A stretch of 64,000 nucleotides of DNA, from assembly GCF_027497175.1 (NCBI RefSeq), contig NZ_CP114901.1, positions 2,232,001 through 2,296,000 on the forward strand. The letters run 5' to 3'. This document shows positions 51,893 to 63,200 of the stretch, piece by piece; positions within the stretch are counted from its first letter, which is position 1; every line of letters begins with the position of its first letter. The notes under the pieces were generated by a model. The model was given only the letters and a program-made list of their open reading frames with translations. It was not told the DNA's origin and searched no databases. This DNA comes from Verrucosispora sp. WMMD573 (GTDB taxonomy: Bacteria > Actinomycetota > Actinomycetes > Mycobacteriales > Micromonosporaceae). The position numbers and the translations under genes were made by a program.

Positions 51893-53296
51893 GTGAGCCG
51901 GATCGTGATCATCGGCGGGGGGCCGGCGGGCTACGAGGCGGCACTTGTCGCGGCCCAGTTGGACGCCGACGTCACAGTCGTGGAGGCCGAGGGCGCCGGT
52001 GGCGCCTGCGTGCTGTCCGACTGCGTCCCGTCGAAGACGTTCATCGCGAGCTCCGAGGTGGTGACCGGCTACCGCGACACCGAGGTGTTCGGGGTGCACT
52101 CCGACGGGCTGGAGGCGGTCACCGTCGACGCCCAGGCGGTCAACGACCGGGTCAAGCGGCTGGCCCTGGCACAGTCCGGCGACATCCACGCGAAGCTGGT
52201 CAAGGCCGGGGTCACCTTCGTGTCCGGGCGCGCCCGCCTCGGCGAGGACACGCTTGGTCACACCCACCGGGTGATCGTCACGCCGGACGGTGAGGAGGCC
52301 GCGTACGCCATCGACGCCTCGACCGTGCTGATCGCCACCGGTGCCACCCCCCGCCAGCTGCCCACCGCGCTGCCCGACGGTGAGCGCATCCTGACCTGGC
52401 GACAGGTCTACGACCTGCCCGAGCTGCCCGAGCACCTGATCGTGGTCGGCTCCGGTGTCACCGGCGCCGAGTTCGCCAGCGCGTACCTCGCGATGGGGGT
52501 CGAGGTGACCCTGGTCTCCAGCCGCGACCGGGTGATGCCGCACGAGGACGCCGACGCCGCGCAGGCGATCGAGCGGGTCTTCCGCACCCGGGGCATGAGC
52601 ATTCTGAACAACTCCCGCGCCGAGAGCGTCCGGCACACCGGCGACGGCGTCGAGGTCGAGCTCTCCGACGGCCGTACGGTCTCCGGGTCCCACGCGCTGA
52701 TCGCGGTCGGCTCGATCCCCAACACCGCCGAACTCGGTCTGGCCGAGTACGGCGTCGAGCTGGCCCGGGGCGGCTACGTGACGGTGGACCGGGTCTCCCG
52801 CACCAACGTGCCCGGCATCTATGCGGCCGGTGACTGCACCGGAGTGCTTCCGCTGGCCAGCGTTGCCGCGATGCAGGGCCGAATCGCGATGTGGCACGCG
52901 CTCGGTGAGGCGGTCCGGCCGCTGCGGCTGCGTACCGTCTCCGCGAACGTCTTCACCGACCCGGAACTGGCCACTGTCGGGGTCTCACAGGACGAGGTGG
53001 ACGCCGGCAAGGTGCCGGCACGTCAGGTGATGCTGCCGCTGGGCGGCAACGCCCGGGCGAAGATGGACGAGATCCCGGACGGTTTCGTCAAGCTGTTCTG
53101 CCGCCCGGCCAGTGGCCAGGTGATCGGCGGGGTGGTGGTCGCGCCGAAGGCCAGCGAACTGATCATGCCGATCACGCTCGCCGTGGAGAACAACCTCACC
53201 GTCAACGAACTGGCGCAGACCATCACCATCTACCCCAGCCTCTCCGGGTCCGTCACGGAAGCGGGCCGCCAACTGATGCTCCACGAGCTGGAGTAG
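51893..53296 (+). CDS. LpdA-type flavoprotein disulfide reductase/NAD(P)H dehydrogenase
   Basis: FAD enzyme of the dihydrolipoamide dehydrogenase family, 467 residues. The FAD site is IVIIGGGPAGYEAALVAAQL, the redox site CVLSDC within GGACVLSDCVPSKTF, the NAD(P) site VVGSGVTGAEFASAYL and the C-terminal FAD contact YAAGDCTG. Actinobacterial LpdA (M. tuberculosis Rv3303c) is a quinone reductase in which the first redox cysteine is an alanine; here both cysteines are present. The typical C-terminal His-Glu pair reads NELAQTITIYPSLSG, i.e. not the lipoamide HAHPTL pattern, so quinone or another acceptor is more likely than lipoamide. Start GTG 51893 (or 51890). Confidence 0.88.
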   Translation: MSRIVIIGGGPAGYEAALVAAQLDADVTVVEAEGAGGACVLSDCVPSKTFIASSEVVTGYRDTEVFGVHSDGLEAVTVDAQAVNDRVKRLALAQSGDIHAKLVKAGVTFVSGRARLGEDTLGHTHRVIVTPDGEEAAYAIDASTVLIATGATPRQLPTALPDGERILTWRQVYDLPELPEHLIVVGSGVTGAEFASAYLAMGVEVTLVSSRDRVMPHEDADAAQAIERVFRTRGMSILNNSRAESVRHTGDGVEVELSDGRTVSGSHALIAVGSIPNTAELGLAEYGVELARGGYVTVDRVSRTNVPGIYAAGDCTGVLPLASVAAMQGRIAMWHALGEAVRPLRLRTVSANVFTDPELATVGVSQDEVDAGKVPARQVMLPLGGNARAKMDEIPDGFVKLFCRPASGQVIGGVVVAPKASELIMPITLAVENNLTVNELAQTITIYPSLSGSVTEAGRQLMLHELE

Positions 53297-53967
53297 GCGG
53301 CGACCACGGTGAGCAGGCCCACCTCGGCGAGGATGAGGGCCCGTTCGATCAGGCCGTAGTAGGCGCGGTCGCCCGGATAGGCGGACCAGGCCATGGCGAC
53401 GGCGAGCAGCAGGCTGGTCACGGTCAGGGCGCGCAGCCAGCGCCCGGCGCGGGCACCGACGGGCAGCCGGGTGGCGAGCAGCCAGCCGGCGATCGGCAGC
53501 GCCAGGAACGCCACCACCGAGGCGTACCGGTGCACGTAGGCGGCGGTACCCATCTCGGTGCCCGGCGGGTTGGTCGGCACCAGGCCCGACACCAGCAGCC
53601 CGCCCGCCCAGACCGCCAACAGCCACTCGGCGGCCCGGCCCCGACCACCGTCGCTCGTCGCGGTGCCGAACTCAGGGGTGCCTGCCATGGGGCCGGTCGG
53701 GCCGACGGCCCGCCGCTTGGCGGCGACGGCTCGCAGACCGCCCGGCGGGCTGAGCCGGCTGAGTGCCGGGATGAGTACGGCGGAGGCGGCGGCGAGCAGC
53801 AGCATGGCCACGTGGATGATCCCGCCGGAGTCGGAGACGGCGTAGTCGCTGACGGTCAGGCTGACCGGGTCGAGGTCGCTGACTCCGGCATGCCCGATGA
53901 CGGTGAGCACCGCCGCGAGGACGATCCCACCGAGGGCCAGTGCTCCACTGTTCCGGATTCCAGGCAT
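53230..53967 (-). CDS. DUF998 membrane protein
   Basis: A 245-residue integral membrane protein of the DUF998 family with about six hydrophobic helices (SGALALGGIVLAAVLTVIG, IIHVAMLLLAAASAVLIP, LLAVWAGGLLVSGLV, VAFLALPIAGWLLA, ALTVTSLLLAVAMAW, ALILAEVGLLTVVAAY). The conserved SLTVSDYAVSDSGGIIH motif follows helix one. Its last 67 bases overlap the convergent LpdA-type gene. Function unknown. Confidence 0.82.
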   Translation of the reverse strand: MPGIRNSGALALGGIVLAAVLTVIGHAGVSDLDPVSLTVSDYAVSDSGGIIHVAMLLLAAASAVLIPALSRLSPPGGLRAVAAKRRAVGPTGPMAGTPEFGTATSDGGRGRAAEWLLAVWAGGLLVSGLVPTNPPGTEMGTAAYVHRYASVVAFLALPIAGWLLATRLPVGARAGRWLRALTVTSLLLAVAMAWSAYPGDRAYYGLIERALILAEVGLLTVVAAYSSSWSISWRPASVTDPERLG

Positions 53968-54073
53968 GCTTCAGCCTGTCGTCACTCGCACCTCAGGCGG
54001 ATCCGGGACGAGCACCGAAATCCGACCCCGGGACCACCCCGACCGCCCATCCGGATTTCCCCCGGATGACCGG

Positions 54074-54688
54074 CTAGTCGACGGGGGTCTCGGCCGGGGT
54101 CGAGTTCAGCCGTGCGCTGACCGACGCCAATGCCCAGCCGGCCAACGCGAAGCCGGCGGCGGCCACCGCCGCGACGACCACCATCCGCCAGCCGGAACCG
54201 GTCAACGCGGCCCCGCCCAGGTGCCCCACCAGCCCGCCGTACGACGCCCAGCCCGCCGCCGCGATGCCGGCAGTGGGCAGGAAGAGCCGGATCGGGTACC
54301 GGCTGCGGCCGGCGGCGAAGCAGGCGGCCATCCGGCCACCCGGCACGAAACGGCACAGCAGGATCATCATCGGCCCCGGACGGCGCAGACCCCGGGTCAG
54401 GCGTCCGGCGATTCCGCGGGCTCGACCGGTGCCCACCGGCCGCAGTGGCCGGCGTCCCGACGCGTACCGACCGAGCAGGTAACAGGCCAGATCCCCGGCG
54501 AGTACGCCGAGCGCGCCGACGGCGACGGTCGTCGGCAGGTTCAGCCCGCCGTACACGGTGAGTGCGCCACCGGTGAGCATCAGCAACTGGGTGGGTACCA
54601 CCGGCACGAAAGCGTCCACGGCCAGCAGGGTGAACAGCGCGAGGTACGCCAGTTGGGGCGATGCCACCTGGGTGAGCAGTTCGGGCAC
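54074..54688 (-). CDS. DedA family membrane protein
   Basis: A 204-residue DedA/SNARE-associated-family protein, four or five helices. VPTQLLMLTGGALTVYG, AVGALGVLAGDLACYLLGRY and LLCRFVPGGRMAACFAAGRSRYP are the conserved parts, the last including the family's R-[FY]-[IV]-P-[GR]-R motif. The relatives transport undecaprenyl phosphate or support membrane homeostasis. GTG at 54688 has GAGGTGG seven bases before it. The family's longer frame towards 54853 is not needed. Confidence 0.85.
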   Translation of the reverse strand: MPELLTQVASPQLAYLALFTLLAVDAFVPVVPTQLLMLTGGALTVYGGLNLPTTVAVGALGVLAGDLACYLLGRYASGRRPLRPVGTGRARGIAGRLTRGLRRPGPMMILLCRFVPGGRMAACFAAGRSRYPIRLFLPTAGIAAAGWASYGGLVGHLGGAALTGSGWRMVVVAAVAAAGFALAGWALASVSARLNSTPAETPVD

Positions 54689-54942
54689 CGGGCCACCTCG
54701 CGGAATTCTCCGAATGGACGTACCGAGCCTGACGCGGTGTCCGAGGTCACCCGCAACCGGCCCTGGCCGGCCGTGACCACTGACACCTCGCCCGGGCGGC
54801 GGTGGGCCACCCGTCCCACCGCAGCATATAGATGAAGGTTGACGGCGAGGCACGGTCGCCGAAATCTCCTTCGGCGGCGTACCGTTGTCGGCGCGCGGCC
54901 CGGCGAGCGTCGGGTCCCCCGTTCCTGACGCCCGGGCCGCCG

Positions 54943-54977
54943 CCGGGCCGCTGGCAGGTCCCGTGCCAGCGGCCCGG
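54943..54977. terminator. Perfect 14-bp hairpin in the DedA-thrS spacer
   Basis: CCGGGCCGCTGGCA (54943-54956) is complementary to 54964-54977 around a 7-base loop. It lies about 50 bases upstream of the leader peptide, in a 335-base spacer with no other gene. It may insulate the leader from upstream transcription. A second small hairpin, CGCCGAAATCTCCTTCGGCG (54858-54877), lies nearer to dedA. Confidence 0.5.
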
Positions 54978-55023
54978 TCAAATCAGGTGCGGCGGTGCGC
55001 CGGACGGGCGTACGCTTTCGCAC

Positions 55024-55077
55024 ATGTGCAGTGCGGTGCTGACGACGACGCCGGGGAAGCCTGGCGCGTCGCACTGA
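55024..55077 (+). CDS. Threonine-rich leader peptide of the threonyl-tRNA synthetase gene
   Basis: A 17-codon ORF, MCSAVLTTTPGKPGASH, with three consecutive ACG threonine codons at positions 7-9. It ends 97 bases before the synthetase start and 13 bases before a perfect hairpin. A run of codons for the amino acid of the downstream synthetase is the classic mark of ribosome-mediated attenuation. The Thr-codon run (55041-55050) is complementary at nine of ten positions to 55078-55087, giving the expected alternative stem. Promoter-like GTACGCTTT lies just upstream, so the transcript may be nearly leaderless. Confidence 0.75.
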   Translation: MCSAVLTTTPGKPGASH

Positions 55078-55090
55078 CGTCTTCGTCTGC

Positions 55091-55123
55091 CGAGTGCCCC
55101 GGGCGATCCGCCCGGGGCACTCG
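55091..55123 (+). promoter_or_regulatory. Attenuator hairpin upstream of the threonyl-tRNA synthetase gene
   Basis: CGAGTGCCCCGGGCG pairs perfectly over 15 bases with 55109-55123 around the loop ATC. Placed just after the Thr leader peptide and an alternative stem (55041-55050 with 55078-55087), it fits a transcription terminator that forms when threonyl-tRNA is plentiful. It lacks a T-run, so termination efficiency is uncertain. Confidence 0.7.
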
Positions 55124-55174
55124 TGCATCGTGGGTCAGGGGTCGTGTCGGGGCGTAGGACCAAGGAGCCCTGAC

Positions 55175-56392
55175 ATGATCGACCACCGCCGGCTGGGCCG
55201 GGACCTGGACCTGTTCGCCACCGATCCGCTCTCCGGCGCCGGCCTGCCAATCTGGCTGCCGGCCGGCGCCGCCGCCCGGCAGGCCGTCGAGGAGTACCTG
55301 CGTGACCTGGAACGCCGGGCCGGCTACCAGCAGGTGTACAGCCCGCCGCTGGGCCGACGTGAGCTGTTCGAGGTCTCCGGGCATCTCGGCTACTTCGCCA
55401 CCGAGATGTTCCCGGCGATGCGACTCGGGGAGGGCGACGACGAGTTGATGCTCCGTCCGGCGCTCTGCCCGCACCATGCCCTGGTGTACCGGTCCCGTGG
55501 ACGCTCCTACCGAGAACTGCCACTGCGGGTTTCGGAGATCGGGGGCATGTACCGGGCGGAACGCTCGGGAGTGCTCGGCGGCCTCTCCCGGGTGCGCGCC
55601 ATCAGCCTCAACGACGCGCACAACTTCTGCGCGCTGGAGCAGGTCGGCCAGGAGGTGTCGGAGATCCTGCGGCTGATCCGGGCCGCGCACATGGCGCTGG
55701 GCGTGCGGCCGGCGGGCGTACGGCTGTCGCTACGCGGGTCGGGGGAGAAGTACGTTGGCGACGACGCGCAGTGGGCGCGGGCCGAGGACCTGCTCCGCGC
55801 CGGCCTCGACGGAGTGCCGTACACCGAGGTGCCGGGCGAGGCCGCCTTCTACGGCCCGAAGATCGACATTCAGGTGCGGGACGCGGCCGAACGTGAGTAC
55901 ACCCTCTCCACCGTCCAGCTCGACTTCGACAAGCCGGAACGGTTCGACCTGTCGTACACCGACGCCGATGGTGCCCGCCGGCGTCCGGTGATGGTGCACC
56001 GCAGCCTGGCCGGCAGCATGGAGCGGCTCTTCGCGTACCTGATCGAGGTGCACGGGGGCGCGTTCCCGCCCTGGTACGCCCCCGTGCAACTGGTCGTCCT
56101 GCCGGTCGGGGACGGCCAGGTCGACGCCGCGGTCGACCTGGCCCGGCGGGCCATCGAGGCGGGACTGCGGGCCGAGGTCGACCACGGCGGGTCGCTCGGT
56201 GCCCGGGTCCGCGACGCGGTGCGCCGCCGGATCCCGTACGCCGCCGTGGTGGGCGCCCGGGAGGCGGCCGACGGCCGGGTGGCGTTGCGGTTGCGCGACG
56301 GCCGCTCGTTGGAGCCGCAGCCATCGGCCGAGGCGATCGGGTTGATCGGCGCGGTGGTGGCGGCTCGCTCCGGAGACCTGCTCCCTTCGTAG
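55175..56392 (+). CDS. Short threonyl-tRNA synthetase without TGS and editing domains
   Basis: Class II synthetase of 405 residues covering only the catalytic and anticodon-binding parts. Catalytic features: LRPALCPHHALVYRSRGRSYRELPLRVSEIGGMYRAERSG (motif 2 with zinc Cys/His ligands), NDAHNFCALEQ, DIQVRDAAEREYTLSTVQLDFDKPERF and motif 3 VMVHRSLAGSMERLFAYLIE. The anticodon domain begins WYAPVQLVVLPV. Full ThrRS is about 640-690 residues, with N-terminal TGS and editing domains; these are absent. ATG 55175 has AAGGAG upstream. Such forms occur as paralogues conferring resistance or working under starvation. The leader shows it is threonine-regulated. Confidence 0.85.
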   Translation: MIDHRRLGRDLDLFATDPLSGAGLPIWLPAGAAARQAVEEYLRDLERRAGYQQVYSPPLGRRELFEVSGHLGYFATEMFPAMRLGEGDDELMLRPALCPHHALVYRSRGRSYRELPLRVSEIGGMYRAERSGVLGGLSRVRAISLNDAHNFCALEQVGQEVSEILRLIRAAHMALGVRPAGVRLSLRGSGEKYVGDDAQWARAEDLLRAGLDGVPYTEVPGEAAFYGPKIDIQVRDAAEREYTLSTVQLDFDKPERFDLSYTDADGARRRPVMVHRSLAGSMERLFAYLIEVHGGAFPPWYAPVQLVVLPVGDGQVDAAVDLARRAIEAGLRAEVDHGGSLGARVRDAVRRRIPYAAVVGAREAADGRVALRLRDGRSLEPQPSAEAIGLIGAVVAARSGDLLPS

Positions 56393-56409
56393 CGACGCTG
56401 CCGCGGCAC

Positions 56410-58517
<2,108 letters not shown>

Positions 58518-58531
58518 TTAAGCTCGGCTAC

Positions 58532-59428
58532 ATGAACGGGCTCGACTCCACCCAGCTTCGTACGCTCGCCGCCGTCGTCTCGGAGGGCAGCTTCGAGGCG
58601 GCGGCCCGGCTGCTCCACGTCACCCCCTCGGCGGTCAGTCAACGGATCAAGGCGCTGGAGGAGACCGTCGGGCAGGTGCTCGTCCGCCGCCACCGGCCCT
58701 GCGACGCCACCGAGGCCGGCCGCCCACTGCTGCGGCTGGCCGGTCAGCTCGCACTGCTGGAACGGGAGGCGCTTGCCGACGCCCGCGGGCCGCTCGGCGG
58801 CGACCGGGGGCGTACCCGGGTCGCCATCGTGGTCAACGCCGACTCGCTCGCCACCTGGTTCCCGACCGCCCTGGCTCGGCTGCCCGAGCAGCCGGAACTC
58901 TCCTTCGACATCCGGCAGGACGACCAGGACCACACCGCCGAGCTGCTGCGCGCCGGCACGGTCACCGCCGCGGTCACCGCTCAGCGGGAAGCGGTGCAGG
59001 GCTGCCGGGTACGCCGTCTCGGGGCGATGCGCTACCGGGCCCTGGCCGCGCCCGCGCTGGTGGACCGCTGGTTCGCCGACGGGCTGACCCGGCCGTCGGC
59101 CGCCGTCGCGCCGGTGATGGTCTTCGACCGCAAGGACCGCATCCAGCATCGTTTCCTGCGCACGGTGACCGGGCGCGCCCTCGACCCGCCCGTGCACTAC
59201 GTCCCGTCGGTGCCGGCGTTCAACGAGTCGATCCGGCTCGGTCTCGGCTGGGGGCTGATGGCCGAGCAGCTCGCCGAAGCCGACATCGCCGCCGGCCGCT
59301 ACGTGGACATCGCACCCGGCCGGGTGCTGGACGTTCCGCTGTACTGGCAGCACTGGCGGCTCGACTCGCAGGTGCTCACCGCGCTCACCACCGCCGTCTG
59401 CGCCGTCGCCGCCGAAACCCTCCGCTGA
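58532..59428 (+). CDS. LysR-type regulator LysG/ArgP family
   Basis: A 298-residue LysR-type activator. The N-terminal helix-turn-helix is TLAAVVSEGSFEAAARLLHVTPSAVSQRIKALEETVG, followed by QVLVRRHRPCDATEAGRPLLR. The C-terminal effector domain binds basic amino acids in relatives. Divergence from a LysE exporter and the T-N11-A dyad between them make it the probable activator of that exporter, responding to intracellular lysine/arginine. Confidence 0.93.
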   Translation: MNGLDSTQLRTLAAVVSEGSFEAAARLLHVTPSAVSQRIKALEETVGQVLVRRHRPCDATEAGRPLLRLAGQLALLEREALADARGPLGGDRGRTRVAIVVNADSLATWFPTALARLPEQPELSFDIRQDDQDHTAELLRAGTVTAAVTAQREAVQGCRVRRLGAMRYRALAAPALVDRWFADGLTRPSAAVAPVMVFDRKDRIQHRFLRTVTGRALDPPVHYVPSVPAFNESIRLGLGWGLMAEQLAEADIAAGRYVDIAPGRVLDVPLYWQHWRLDSQVLTALTTAVCAVAAETLR

Positions 59429-59445
59429 CTGACGCGAGGCACACC

Positions 59446-61200
59446 TCAGGCGATGGTGCAGATCGCCGCGCCAGCGGTGATCACCGCACCGACCTCGGCC
59501 GACAGGCCGCTGACCGTACCGGCCTTGTGGGCGTTCAGGGGCTGCTCCATCTTCATCGCCTCCAGCACCACCACCAGGTCACCCTCGGCGACCGTGTCGC
59601 CATCGGCGACCGCGATCTTGACGATGGTGCCCTGCATCGGCGAGGTGAGCGAGTCACCGCTCGCCGCCGCGCCGGCCGTGGTCCCGCCGCCCCGGCGGGT
59701 GGGCTTCCGGGCGGCTGGCGCGGCGGCACCGACCGTACCGGCGCCGAGACCGGCGGGAAGGCTCACCTCCAACCGCTTGCCGCCCACCTCGACCACGACG
59801 GTCTCGCGTTCCGCCACCCCGGCGACCGCTCCGGCGGCGGCGGTGAACGGCGGCACGGTGTTGTCGAACTCCGTCTCGATCCACCGGGTGTGCACGGTGA
59901 ACGGCTCGGCGGTGAACGCCGGATCGCGCACCACCAGACGGTGGAACGGCAGTGCCGTGGCCATCCCCTCGACCACCATCTCGTCCAGCGCCCGGCGGGC
60001 CCGCTCCAACGCCTCGGTCCGGGTCTCACCGGTGATGATGACCTTGGCGAGCAGCGAGTCGAAGTTGCCGCCGATCACGTCGCCGGCCGAGATGCCGGCG
60101 TCCACCCGTACCCCGGGGCCGGTGGGCAGCCGCAGCGCGGTGACCGTGCCGGGGGCGGGCAGGAAGTTGCGGCCCGGGTCCTCGCCGTTGATCCGGAACT
60201 CGATGGAGTGCCCGCGCGGGGTCGGGTCCTCGGTGAACCGCAGCTTCTCGCCGTCGGCGATGCGGAACTGCTCGCGGACCAGATCGATGCCGGCGGTCTC
60301 CTCGGTGACCGGGTGTTCCACCTGAAGGCGGGTGTTGACCTCCAGGAAGGAGATGGTGCCGTCGTTGCCGACCAGGTACTCGACCGTGCCGGCGCCGTGA
60401 TAGCCGGCCTCCCGGCAGATCGCCCTGGCACTGTCGTGGATCTGGGTCCGCTGCGCGGCGGTGAGGAACGGTGCCGGCGCCTCCTCGACCAACTTCTGGT
60501 GGCGGCGCTGCAACGAGCAGTCCCGGGTGCCCACCACGATCACGTTGCCGTGCTGGTCGGCGAGGACCTGCGCCTCCACGTGGCGGGGATGGTCGAGGTA
60601 CCGCTCGACGAAGCACTCGCCCCGCCCGAACGCGGCGACCGCCTCCCGGGTGGCCGACTCGAACAGCTGCGGAATCTCCTCCATCGTGCGGGCCACCTTC
60701 AGCCCGCGCCCACCGCCGCCGAAGGCAGCCTTGATCGCCACCGGCAGGCCGTGGTCGACGGCGAAGGCCATCACCTCGTCGGGGCTGCCGACCGGGTCGG
60801 CGGTGCCGGGGACCAGCGGGGCGCCGGCCCGCTGGGCGATGTGCCGGGCGGTGACCTTGTCACCCAGGTCGCGGATCGCCTGCGGGGCCGGACCGATCCA
60901 GGTCAGGCCGGCATCGATGACCGCCTGGGCGAAGTCGGCGTTCTCGGAGAGGAAGCCGTACCCGGGATGCACCGCGTCCGCACCGGAACGGCCGGCAATG
61001 TCGATGAGCTTGTCGATGCGCAGGTAGGAATCCGCGGCGGTGTCACCACCCAGGGCGTACGCTTCGTCGGCGAGCGTGGCGTGCAGGGCGTCCCGGTCCG
61101 AGTCGGCGTACACCGCGACGCTGCCCAGGCCCGCGTCCCGGCAGGCGCGGATGACCCGGACGGCGATCTCGCCTCGGTTGGCGATGAGTACCTTGCGCAC
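59446..61200 (-). CDS. Acyl-CoA carboxylase alpha chain (biotin carboxylase + BCCP)
   Basis: Biotin-dependent acetyl/propionyl-CoA carboxylase alpha subunit of 584 residues. It has [22 protein letters not shown], the ATP-grasp region ([50 protein letters not shown]), the substrate region [15 protein letters not shown] and, near the end, the biotinylation motif [10 protein letters not shown] beta (carboxyltransferase) subunit is not in the window. It supplies malonyl- or methylmalonyl-CoA; the mutase at 39617 may share the latter. Confidence 0.95.
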   Translation of the reverse strand: MRKVLIANRGEIAVRVIRACRDAGLGSVAVYADSDRDALHATLADEAYALGGDTAADSYLRIDKLIDIAGRSGADAVHPGYGFLSENADFAQAVIDAGLTWIGPAPQAIRDLGDKVTARHIAQRAGAPLVPGTADPVGSPDEVMAFAVDHGLPVAIKAAFGGGGRGLKVARTMEEIPQLFESATREAVAAFGRGECFVERYLDHPRHVEAQVLADQHGNVIVVGTRDCSLQRRHQKLVEEAPAPFLTAAQRTQIHDSARAICREAGYHGAGTVEYLVGNDGTISFLEVNTRLQVEHPVTEETAGIDLVREQFRIADGEKLRFTEDPTPRGHSIEFRINGEDPGRNFLPAPGTVTALRLPTGPGVRVDAGISAGDVIGGNFDSLLAKVIITGETRTEALERARRALDEMVVEGMATALPFHRLVVRDPAFTAEPFTVHTRWIETEFDNTVPPFTAAAGAVAGVAERETVVVEVGGKRLEVSLPAGLGAGTVGAAAPAARKPTRRGGGTTAGAAASGDSLTSPMQGTIVKIAVADGDTVAEGDLVVVLEAMKMEQPLNAHKAGTVSGLSAEVGAVITAGAAICTIA

Positions 61201-61385
61201 CTGGTGGCTCCTCCCGGCGGGTTACTGACCGGGAGTTTATCGGGCACCCCGATGGCCCTAACGATCGCTCAGTGTGGGATGGCGCACTGTGCGGGCGCGG
61301 TAATTGAGCGGCGTGGTGTCGTACCGATGTGGTCGAGTGCCGGTGACGATGATGGCCGACAAAGGCCACGAGCGGGGAGCAGGAC

Positions 61386-62345
61386 ATGATCGAGACCAGA
61401 GGGCTGCGGAAGTCGTTCCGCAGCCGGGCCGGTCGGGAGACGAAAACCGTCGAGGCGGTACGCGGCGTCGACCTGGACGTCCCGGCCGGTGAGATCTTCG
61501 GGTTCCTGGGCCCGAACGGTGCCGGCAAGACCACCACGCTGCGGATGCTGGCGACACTCATCGAGCCGGACGGGGGCCAGGCCACCATCGCCGGCGCCGA
61601 CCTGCTCAAGGACCCGGGCGAGGTGCGTCGCCGGATCGGCTACGTGGCCCAGGGCGGGAGCACCTGGGACGAATCCACCGGCCGTGAGGAACTGGTGCTC
61701 CAGGCCCGGATGTACGGCATCCGCAAGACCGAGGCGCAGCGGCGGGCCGCCCGAGCGCTGGAGGCCTTCCAACTCGTCGAGTTCGCCGACCGTAAGTGCA
61801 AGACGTACTCCGGTGGCCAGCGGCGTCGGGTCGAGATCGCGCTCGGCATCATCCACGAGCCGAAGATCGTCTTCCTGGACGAGCCCACCACCGGGCTCGA
61901 CCCGCAGAGCCGGGCACACATGTGGGACGAGATCCGCCGGTTGCGCGCCGACGGGATGACCGTCTTCATCACCACGCACTACCTCGACGAGGCCGACGCG
62001 CTCTGCGACCGCATCGCCATCATGGATCATGGCGAGGTGGTCGCCGAGGGTACGCCGGCCGACCTCAAGCGGGAGATCTCCGGCGACGTGGTCCAGGTCG
62101 GCCTGGACGTCACCGCCACCGGCGAGGCCGAGAAGCTGCTCGACGGCGAGGAGTACGTGAACCGGCTGGAGCTGCTCGACGAGGGCGGGCTGCGGCTCTT
62201 CGTCGACGAGGGAGCCACGGCGATTCCACGGATCCTGCGCCGGGTCGACGCGGCCGGGCTCGACCTCAAGTCGATCGAGCTGCACCGTCCGAGCCTCGAC
62301 GACGTCTTCCTCACCAAGACCGGCCGCTCGCTGCGCGAGTCCTGA
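61386..62345 (+). CDS. DrrA-like ABC exporter ATP-binding protein
   Basis: Soluble ATPase of a DrrAB-type exporter, 319 residues. Walker A GPNGAGKTTTLRML near residue 41, signature YSGGQRRR (YSGG replaces the usual LSGG), Walker B KIVFLDEPTTGLDP and H-loop ITTHYLDEADAL. The C-terminal ~90 residues form the DrrA-type regulatory extension. ATG 61386 follows GGGAGCAGGAC. Probably exports a drug or lipid; substrate not visible. Confidence 0.93.
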   Translation: MIETRGLRKSFRSRAGRETKTVEAVRGVDLDVPAGEIFGFLGPNGAGKTTTLRMLATLIEPDGGQATIAGADLLKDPGEVRRRIGYVAQGGSTWDESTGREELVLQARMYGIRKTEAQRRAARALEAFQLVEFADRKCKTYSGGQRRRVEIALGIIHEPKIVFLDEPTTGLDPQSRAHMWDEIRRLRADGMTVFITTHYLDEADALCDRIAIMDHGEVVAEGTPADLKREISGDVVQVGLDVTATGEAEKLLDGEEYVNRLELLDEGGLRLFVDEGATAIPRILRRVDAAGLDLKSIELHRPSLDDVFLTKTGRSLRES

Positions 62346-62362
62346 CCCGACCCGGAGATCTC

Positions 62363-63118
62363 ATGAAGCTCGCTCGCGACACCTGGCTGATCTTCCAACG
62401 GCAGCTGAACCTGCTGCTGCGCAACCCCGTGTGGGTCTTCGTCGGTGTCTTCCAGCCGGTGATGTACCTGCTGCTGTTCGCCCCGCTGCTCAAGCCCGCG
62501 CTGGGCGCGCCCACCCAGGCCGAGGCGTACAAGATCTTCGTGCCTGGTCTGCTGGTCCTGCTGGCCATCTTCGGTGGCCTGTTCCAAGGCTTCGGCCTCA
62601 TCGCCGAGCTGCGGGCCGGGGTCATCGAACGTTCCCGGGTCACCCCGGTCAGCCGACTCGCCCTGCTGCTCGGCCGGTCGCTGCGCGACGTGGTGTCGCT
62701 GATGACCCAGGCCGTCATCATCACGCTGCTCGCGCTCCTGTTCGACCTGCGGGTGTTCATCGGTGACCTGCTGCTGGCGTACCTGATGCTCGCCCTGATC
62801 GCGCTGATGACCTCGGCGGTCTCCTACGGCGTCGCGCTGAAGGTGAAGAGCGAGGACGCCCTGGCTCCACTGATGAACACCGTGGCCCAGCCGGTGCTGC
62901 TGCTCTCCGGCATCCTCCTGCCGCTCGCCTTCGCGCCGGGCTGGTTGCAGGGCGTCGCCAAGTGGAACCCGTTCTCATGGGCGGTCGACGGCACCCGCGC
63001 CCTGTTCAACGGCGACATCGGCGACGACCGGGTCTGGCAGGGTTTGAGCATCATCGCGGTGCTCGCCGCAGCCGGCGTCTACTGGGCCGCCCGCCAGTTC
63101 GCCCGCAGCGTCCGCTGA
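62363..63118 (+). CDS. DrrB-like ABC exporter permease
   Basis: ABC-2 type membrane protein of 251 residues with six hydrophobic segments (NPVWVFVGVFQPVMYLLLF, LLVLLAIFGGLFQGFGLIA, VVSLMTQAVIITLLALLF, LLLAYLMLALIALMTSAVS, LLSGILLPLAFAP, IIAVLAAAGVYWAA) and the ERSRVTPVSR family motif. It follows the ATPase by 17 bases (GGAG ribosome site) and forms the transporter with it. The frame runs far upstream inside the ATPase gene but is not coding there. Confidence 0.93.
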   Translation: MKLARDTWLIFQRQLNLLLRNPVWVFVGVFQPVMYLLLFAPLLKPALGAPTQAEAYKIFVPGLLVLLAIFGGLFQGFGLIAELRAGVIERSRVTPVSRLALLLGRSLRDVVSLMTQAVIITLLALLFDLRVFIGDLLLAYLMLALIALMTSAVSYGVALKVKSEDALAPLMNTVAQPVLLLSGILLPLAFAPGWLQGVAKWNPFSWAVDGTRALFNGDIGDDRVWQGLSIIAVLAAAGVYWAARQFARSVR

Positions 63119-63200
63119 CCCCGCCCGCCCGCCCGCCTGCCCGCCCGGCTCGGCTCGGCCGGCCTGCCCGGCTTGGCCGGCTTGGCCGGCTCGGCGGGCG

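Noticed and set aside
55081..55174. T-box riboswitch upstream of thrS
   Set aside because: No conserved T-box sequence or specifier loop is seen; the leader-peptide model explains the structure better.
63119..63200. Attachment site or repeat locus
   Set aside because: It is a simple GGC/CCC low-complexity tract; no tRNA or integrase is nearby.
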